Positions 59,210 to 64,000 of a stretch of 64,000 bases of DNA are shown here, piece after piece. The notes under the pieces were generated by a model. The model was given only the letters and a program-made list of their open reading frames with translations. It made no database searches and was not told the origin of the DNA. Position numbers and translations under genes: made by a program. The stretch's first letter is position 1. Each line of letters begins with the position of its first letter. This DNA comes from CAVVST01 sp963750995 (GTDB lineage: Bacteria > Acidobacteriota > Vicinamibacteria > Vicinamibacterales > UBA2999): NCBI GenBank assembly GCA_963750995.1, contig CAVVST010000001.1, forward strand, positions 186,001 to 250,000, in the 5' to 3' direction.

Positions 59210-62200
59210 ACCAGCTTGCCCGCGCGCTTAAGCTCGCCGTAGGTGCGCGCCCAGGTATACGGGATTTCCCGCATGCGGACGCCCGTGGCGTTGTAGATGG
59301 CGTTCGCGACCGCGGCGCCCGCGTTGAACATCGGGTTCTCGCCGAGCCCCTTTGCACCGAACGGCCCGGCCGGTACTGGCGCTTCGACGAGGATTGGAAC
59401 CAGTTCCGGCAGATCGAGCATCGTCGGCGGTCGGTACTCGTAGAGCGACTGGGTCACCGGAATGCCGGTATGCGGATCGATGAGCAACTCCTCGGTCATG
59501 GTGTAGCCGAGGCCCATGACGGTGCCGCCCTCGACCTGCCCCCTCGCCCCAGGCACGTGGATGACGCGGCCGCAGTCGTGGACGCCGACGAGTTTCACCA
59601 CCGAGACGCGTCCGGTCTCCATGTCCACTTCAACCTCGGCGAAACTCGCACCCCAGCTTTCGGCCGAAGGATTCCAGACGTACCAGCCCAGGCCAACGAG
59701 GCCGCCGTCGGCGACAATCCGTCGCGCGAGCGTGTCGGTATGCTCGTGCAGGGTCGGTGGCGGATCCTTCATCACCTGTCCCGTGTTTTCGTCGAGATAG
59801 GGGTTGGCGTCAGTCTCGGGGTCGAAGTACGGCGTGAAATCGGCCCGGGGCACGGTTCGGCCCGCCCGCGGCGCATCGAGCTGCCGCTTCAGGTCGATTG
59901 CGGCGTTGTACATCGCTTTGCCGTGGCAATGCACCGCACGGCTCGCGTCGCTGACGAAATCCCAGGCGCACGTCGTGCTGTCGCCCCAGGTGCAATCGAG
60001 TTCCTCGACCGGGACGCCCAGTGCGCTGGCCACGATGAGCGCGATCCCCGTATGGGAGTTCGTGCCGAGGTTGCCGGCGCCGATCGGCACATGGATCTTT
60101 CCCGCCCTGTCCATCCACACCAGTCCGTTCGACGCGTTCCGCCCGCTGTGTTCCTGGCTGAAACGGATGCCGATGCCTCTGCGCTTCGTACCCGCCTTCT
60201 TCGCGGGATGCTGCCAGCCGCTCCAACCGATCGCTTCAGCGCCGGCGCGAAGGCACGCCTCGGCACCGATGTTCATCAGCGGCACGTTGGGGACGACGTC
60301 GGTGTCGATCAGGTCGCCGGTACGCAGGCTGTTGCGGCGACGGAACTCGAGCGGGTCCATGCCGATCGCGTCGGCCACCTCGTCGATGTGCGTCTCACGG
60401 GCAAACACCGCCTGCGGATGCCCGAAGCCGCGCATCTCGCCACCGACCGGTGAGCTCGTATAGACGCAGTAGCCGTGGTACCAGTAGTTCGGGATCCGGT
60501 ATGTCGCCACCATGCCCTGCCCGGCGACGCTGACCACGGCCGGACCGCTCGACGCATATCCGCCGGTTCGGGCGATTGCCTTGCATTCGAAGGCGGTCAT
60601 CGTCCCGTCCTTCTTGACCCCGGTGCGCAGCTCGAACACGAAGGGATTTCGCGTGTCTTCGGCGAACAGTAGTTCCTTGAGCGTGTACTCCAGGCGGACG
60701 GGGCGGCTGGTCTTGCGCGCCAGCAGCGCAGCGATGCCTTGGTACAGCGTCTTGCCAAGCGTGTCGGTGCACTTGCCGCCGAAGCCTCCGCCGACATGAT
60801 TTGAAATCACCCGAACGTTCCGGCGTTCGACGCCCAGCGCATTCGCCAGCATCTCCTGCGCGGCAAAGACGCTCTGCTGCGAGTCCCAGAACGTCACCGT
60901 GTCGCCCTGCCACGCCGCCACGACGGCGTGAGGCTCGATCGGAGCGTGACACTGGATCGGGGTCACGTAACGGCCCTCCACAATCATGTCGGCTTCGGCA
61001 AAGCCCTGCTCGAGATTGCCGCGCTTGTACTCGACGGTCGGCATGTCCGCCGGCTGCGGACCGGCAAACCCGGCAACGGTGCCGTCGTGAATGGCACGCA
61101 CCCTGTCCGTGAGGTTGCGCTCGGCGTCGGGAAACGGCTCCTGCACGTCGTACGACACGCGAAGCAGCTCCAGCGCCTGCTGCGCGGTGTATTCGTCGTC
61201 GGCAGCAACGGCCGCGATCGCGTCGCCGACATAGCGCGCGCGGTCGTTCATGAACAGTCGATCGCTCCTGGCCGGCGCCCGCTCGCTCGCCTCGTTGATC
61301 CCCTGGTAGCCGCGGACGTCGCGGAACGTGACCATACCGCGGTATCCGGGCAGGGATCGGGCGGCGCTGTCGTCGATCTCCAGGACGTCCGCCAGCGCGT
61401 AAGGTGAGCGGACGACCTTGGCGTGCAGGAGCCCGCTCAGTTGCCCGTCGCGAGTGAAGCCGACGTCACCAGCGAAGAGAGCCTCACCGGTCGCTTTCGC
61501 CCGTGCATCAAGAGTGGGAATCGTGGATCTGAGGCCTGCGCCGAGCACACCTTCGCTGCTTTGGACAATCTGTGCGCCGAGGGGCTCGCGCACGCCGGTG
61601 GCGTCGAGCACGGCGGCGATCTCATTGCGATAGTTCCCGCAGCGGCACAGGTTGCCGCTCAGCGCCATTCGGATGTCATCCGGGGTGGGCCGAGGGTTCT
61701 CTTGAAGCAGCGCAACACCCGACATGACCATCCCGGGCGTACAGTGCCCGCACTGGCTGCCCATGTGACGTACGAAGCCTTCCTGAACTGGATGGAGCCC
61801 GCCGTTCACCGCGCCGTTCATCCCGACGCCTTCAATCGTGCTGATCTCACGGCCGGTCGCATCGAGTGCCAGCACCATGCATGAATAGACCGGCTGCCCA
61901 TCCATCAGCACAGTGCAGGCTCCGCACTGACCGAGGTTGCAGGATTTCTTCGTACCCGTCAGGCCGAGGTCCTCGCGCAGCGTCAGGAGCAGCGTCCTCT
62001 GATGCGGCACCCGCACCGGACGAGGCTGTCCGTTCACGCGCAGTTCGATGTCAGCGAATGTCGTGTGATAGTCGCGCGCCGAGAGGTGCGGCCGCTGGTC
62101 ATCGGCCGCCCGCAGCAGGCGCAGCTGCCGGCCGGCGCCGATCAACGAGGCGGCGCCGACTACGACTCCCGCGCCTGCCTGGATGAATGACCGGCGACCC

Positions 62201-62229
62201 CGATCTGGTGGCTCGGGCGCGTCGTCCAT
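59206..62229 (-). CDS. Tat-exported molybdenum hydroxylase: fused 2Fe-2S and Moco subunits
   Basis: About 1007 residues from the ATG at 62229 (a GTG at 62244 is possible). Tat signal RGRRSFIQAGAGVVVGAASL. Residues ~55-215: plant-type 2Fe-2S (KSCNLGQCGACTVLMDGQ) and the helical 2Fe-2S domain (GSQCGHCTPGMVMSG, GNLCRCGNYRNEI). The rest is the Moco domain: HVGGGFGGKCTD, RGFGHPQAVFARE and the catalytic Glu in GPFGAKGLGENPMFNAG. Homologues usually split these into two proteins (PaoA and PaoC). Likely oxidises an aldehyde, purine or N-heterocycle in the periplasm. Intact. Confidence 0.9.
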   Translation of the reverse strand: MDDAPEPPDRGRRSFIQAGAGVVVGAASLIGAGRQLRLLRAADDQRPHLSARDYHTTFADIELRVNGQPRPVRVPHQRTLLLTLREDLGLTGTKKSCNLGQCGACTVLMDGQPVYSCMVLALDATGREISTIEGVGMNGAVNGGLHPVQEGFVRHMGSQCGHCTPGMVMSGVALLQENPRPTPDDIRMALSGNLCRCGNYRNEIAAVLDATGVREPLGAQIVQSSEGVLGAGLRSTIPTLDARAKATGEALFAGDVGFTRDGQLSGLLHAKVVRSPYALADVLEIDDSAARSLPGYRGMVTFRDVRGYQGINEASERAPARSDRLFMNDRARYVGDAIAAVAADDEYTAQQALELLRVSYDVQEPFPDAERNLTDRVRAIHDGTVAGFAGPQPADMPTVEYKRGNLEQGFAEADMIVEGRYVTPIQCHAPIEPHAVVAAWQGDTVTFWDSQQSVFAAQEMLANALGVERRNVRVISNHVGGGFGGKCTDTLGKTLYQGIAALLARKTSRPVRLEYTLKELLFAEDTRNPFVFELRTGVKKDGTMTAFECKAIARTGGYASSGPAVVSVAGQGMVATYRIPNYWYHGYCVYTSSPVGGEMRGFGHPQAVFARETHIDEVADAIGMDPLEFRRRNSLRTGDLIDTDVVPNVPLMNIGAEACLRAGAEAIGWSGWQHPAKKAGTKRRGIGIRFSQEHSGRNASNGLVWMDRAGKIHVPIGAGNLGTNSHTGIALIVASALGVPVEELDCTWGDSTTCAWDFVSDASRAVHCHGKAMYNAAIDLKRQLDAPRAGRTVPRADFTPYFDPETDANPYLDENTGQVMKDPPPTLHEHTDTLARRIVADGGLVGLGWYVWNPSAESWGASFAEVEVDMETGRVSVVKLVGVHDCGRVIHVPGARGQVEGGTVMGLGYTMTEELLIDPHTGIPVTQSLYEYRPPTMLDLPELVPILVEAPVPAGPFGAKGLGENPMFNAGAAVANAIYNATGVRMREIPYTWARTYGELKRAGKLV

Positions 62230-62233
62230 GGCG

Positions 62234-63025
62234 TCAGTCCTCACGCGGCCGCCAGCGCGCGGCGTCGTGATAGAGGTTGAAGCTCGAACCGCGAAGCCGC
62301 CCCGTCCACATGGCCGCCAGCTGCGGCCAGTTGGGACGAATCACGCCGAAGTAGACGTGGCCAACGAGAATCGCCAGGAACGCGAACCCGCTGACGTCAT
62401 GCACCAGGCGCATATAGCGCATCGTCGCGTGGCTGAACGTCGCCCAGGCCTCGGCACTGAGCAGGAGGCAGATGCCGCTGACGATCATCCCAGCGGCCAG
62501 CAGCGCCAGGATCGCGTGATAGAGCTTCTGCAGCGGGTCGTACTTTCCGATGGCGGGGTAGTTGCGCGTCCGCCCCATGAAGTTCGCCCCGATCAGGCGG
62601 AGATCGCGGACGTCCCTGGCCTCGAACCACATCGATCGAGCCTCGCCGCGACGCGGCGCCACGACGATGTGCAGGGCGAGAAGAAGAATGAACGCGACCG
62701 CCGCGATCTCGTGGAGCAGGAGCCAGGGCCAGTCACCGAGGGAGCCGGGTGCGAACAGGGCGACGCTGGTGAAGCCGAGCGCCAGCACGACCAACGCGTT
62801 TCCCCAGTGATACAAGCGGGCGCCGATCTCGTACTTCTGCAGGCGGGCGTGTGCCGAAACCTTGCTGGCCGGGTCGTTCGCCACGGGGTGTCCTCCTGAT
62901 CGCCGCAGCAGGTGCACGGCGATGAAGACCCCGACGAGCGTGACAAACAACCATCCGCCCGCCGCCAGCAGCTGCTGTGCAGCGGCATCGGTGTAGTAAT
63001 CGCGTCCGTAGCGGAACAGCGACAT
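62234..63025 (-). CDS. Membrane cytochrome b (b561-like) partner of the hydroxylase
   Basis: 263 residues. An N-terminal helix precedes a four-helix cytochrome b module of the formate-dehydrogenase-gamma/Ni-hydrogenase type: KYEIGARLYHWGNALVVLAL with His, WLLLHEIAAVAFILLLALHI, LQKLYHAILALLAAGMIVSG and RLVHDVSGFAFLAILVGHVY. Paired His in the helices can hold two b haems. First gene of the operon, ending 4 nt before the hydroxylase ATG, so electrons probably pass to the quinone pool. Confidence 0.88.
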   Translation of the reverse strand: MSLFRYGRDYYTDAAAQQLLAAGGWLFVTLVGVFIAVHLLRRSGGHPVANDPASKVSAHARLQKYEIGARLYHWGNALVVLALGFTSVALFAPGSLGDWPWLLLHEIAAVAFILLLALHIVVAPRRGEARSMWFEARDVRDLRLIGANFMGRTRNYPAIGKYDPLQKLYHAILALLAAGMIVSGICLLLSAEAWATFSHATMRYMRLVHDVSGFAFLAILVGHVYFGVIRPNWPQLAAMWTGRLRGSSFNLYHDAARWRPRED

Positions 63026-63041
63026 GGGCGTTGATGGGAAC

Positions 63042-63090
63042 TGGAGCGGGCCACGGGAATCGAACCCTTTCAGCGCGTTTTTCTAACGTG
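63042..63090 (-). pseudogene. 3' half of a tRNA (Phe-like), no 5' half
   Basis: Reading on minus: an anticodon-like arm CACGT-TAGAAAA-ACGCG (anticodon position GAA), a variable loop, T arm AAGGG-TTCGATT-CCCGT and a 3' end GGCCCGCTCCA. The matching 5' acceptor GCGGGCC and the D arm are absent. T33 and one T-stem pair are also wrong, so this is a relic or an attachment-site remnant. Confidence 0.4.
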
Positions 63091-63830
63091 GTGATGGTGC
63101 GCGACTTCTGGCCTCGAGGGTTTGATTCCCGGCCGGTTACAGCGTTCGAGTTCTCCTCTGGAGTCTACACTCATCCTCGTCAATTGACCTGAGTCGTGGA
63201 GACATTCTGGAGACGGCTACCGGGCGTGAGGCGGAACGTGGTTGCGGGGGCCCGCAACTGCCGGGACTTGCCGTTTGGTGGGTCGCTGCGTAGCCCCGAA
63301 AAGCTTGTTCCGGTCTTCCGGCAGCCACCCATACCGAACGTCACGACAGTGTTGCTGTCAGTCTTTTCCGATATTGGTGGCTCGCTTTGACGCTCGCTAC
63401 ACAGTGGCTGTTGGATGTGGCGCGAGACCGTCGCGGACGTCGCGCTCAACGTGATCCAAATGCCAACAGACGAACGGCTGCCGACCGGGAACGCCATCTA
63501 TCCCTTCAGCATCAAACCCTGATCGAGTTGCAGGCGCCGGTTGAGGAAATTGGGGCGCACAGGCGCAATGATGAGTAATGCGAACCGGCAGGCATACGCA
63601 GAAACCAGAGAGTGGCGTAAGAACAAGTACGGGGATCCATTTAGATCAACGCGCCTATTAGGCACAGAGCCGAGCGAGGGCTAATTGCGGAATGCGCAGA
63701 AGATCTGGAGATCCATCGCCTGTATGACGAAATGAAACATAACTGGAGCGGGATAACCCTCGCCCGGCTCATCAGCTTTCCTCGCCCGTGGGCGATGCGT
63801 CGGCTAAGTAGCTCTAAGAGCTCATCCTAT

Positions 63831-63855
63831 CGCGCGGCCGTAGGATAGCCGCGCG
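63831..63855. terminator. GC hairpin downstream of the right-edge gene
   Basis: CGCGCGGC, 9-nt loop, GCCGCGCG. It lies 15 nt past the stop of the minus-strand gene at 63870. No T run follows, so it is a possible terminator only. Confidence 0.35.
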
Positions 63856-63869
63856 TGCTGCTCCCCGAC

Positions 63870-64000
63870 CTAGCGCACGACTTCAAGGATCGAGACCGTC
63901 CCTGACACTTCATTCGCACTCGCGACGAAGAGGCGGGATCCGGCATGAAAGAACTTGATTCCCTCCGGCCCGATCCCTGCCGCCGCGACGCTGATTACCA
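63870..64000 (-). CDS. C-terminus of a secreted beta-propeller-type protein (partial)
   Basis: The last 43 codons read in from the right edge: GIGPEGIKFFHAGSRLFVAS then ANEVSGTVSILEVVR and stop. The P-E-G-(I/L)-x-F and A-N-E-V-S-G-T-V pattern is typical of choice-of-anchor/esterase-like beta-propeller proteins. The rest lies outside the window. Confidence 0.6.
   Translation of the reverse strand, partial: VISVAAAGIGPEGIKFFHAGSRLFVASANEVSGTVSILEVVR

Larger units (their letters stand above)
63026..63869. other. Gene-poor right-hand region
   Basis: 844 nt with no confident gene. It holds a tRNA-like relic (63042-63090), a hairpin (63831-63855) and a few short open frames without motifs (for example ATG at 63571, 37 codons). 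Confidence 0.45.

Noticed and set aside
63387..63578. 63-codon open frame on + near the right edge
   Set aside because: Arg/Gln-rich with no motif and no RBS; not distinguishable from chance.

Overview
This is a GC-rich bacterial chromosome segment. It most likely comes from the phylum Acidobacteriota, near Vicinamibacterales. That is inference: it rests on the gene order sucCD-ndk-dcd-hisS-aspS-phoH-ybeY-era-mgtE-recO-glyQS-ppdK, on a VWFA-type secreted protein and a kinase-tail relic of kinds common in that phylum, and on base composition. No rRNA operon, CRISPR array or intact prophage is visible.

Layout. 1-19.9 kb is a dense housekeeping run on the + strand: TCA cycle, nucleotide metabolism, three aminoacyl-tRNA synthetases, RNA maturation, Mg2+ transport and pyruvate phosphate dikinase. 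19.9-30.5 kb holds mutL, an exported trypsin-fold protein, rarA, an rRNA methyltransferase-like gene, greA, a patatin-fold protein without its catalytic serine, a PLP lyase, an RCK/DHH phosphoesterase and a VWFA protein. 30.5-35.2 kb is uvrB followed by an Mla/MCE lipid-transport operon. 35.3-43.4 kb is accessory: a tannase, a TIR-TM-Sel1 protein, a cytochrome c and a 3 kb protein with PKD, permuted NlpC/P60-like and carboxypeptidase-regulatory-like domains. 43.4-51.8 kb is a decayed zone with an IS6-type element, gene relics, small zinc-ribbon genes, tRNA-Val(CAC) and a structured 68-nt element. 51.8-56 kb groups nucleobase/nucleoside genes (upp, amidohydrolase, hpt, rpiB, deoC). 57.9-63.0 kb is a minus-strand operon for a Tat-exported molybdenum hydroxylase with its own membrane cytochrome b and a small ribosomal-eL13-like protein. 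The right edge has a tRNA-like relic and the end of a secreted beta-propeller-type gene.

Sequence quality. Many highly conserved genes carry single-base frameshifts: about 30 in the first 13 kb, more in 30.7-35.3 kb, and almost none in 13-21 kb or 51.8-63 kb. The reading frame resumes with family-conserved residues each time, so these are most likely uncorrected sequencing errors. Coordinates here span the whole interrupted gene.

Most interesting. (1) rpiB and deoC overlap and both have N-terminal extensions; DeoC begins with an amphipathic helix like the encapsulation peptides of bacterial microcompartment cargo, RpiB has Asp where the catalytic Cys is expected, and the DeoC linker has a cysteine cluster. 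(2) A periplasmic molybdenum hydroxylase has fused 2Fe-2S and Moco subunits, a PaoB/HcrB-like 4Fe-4S loop and a cytochrome b partner. (3) A TIR domain is joined through one membrane helix to cysteine-bridged Sel1 repeats. (4) Several families of intergenic palindromes occur, including one with covarying arms and a fixed TTCA/TGAA loop that supplies stop codons.
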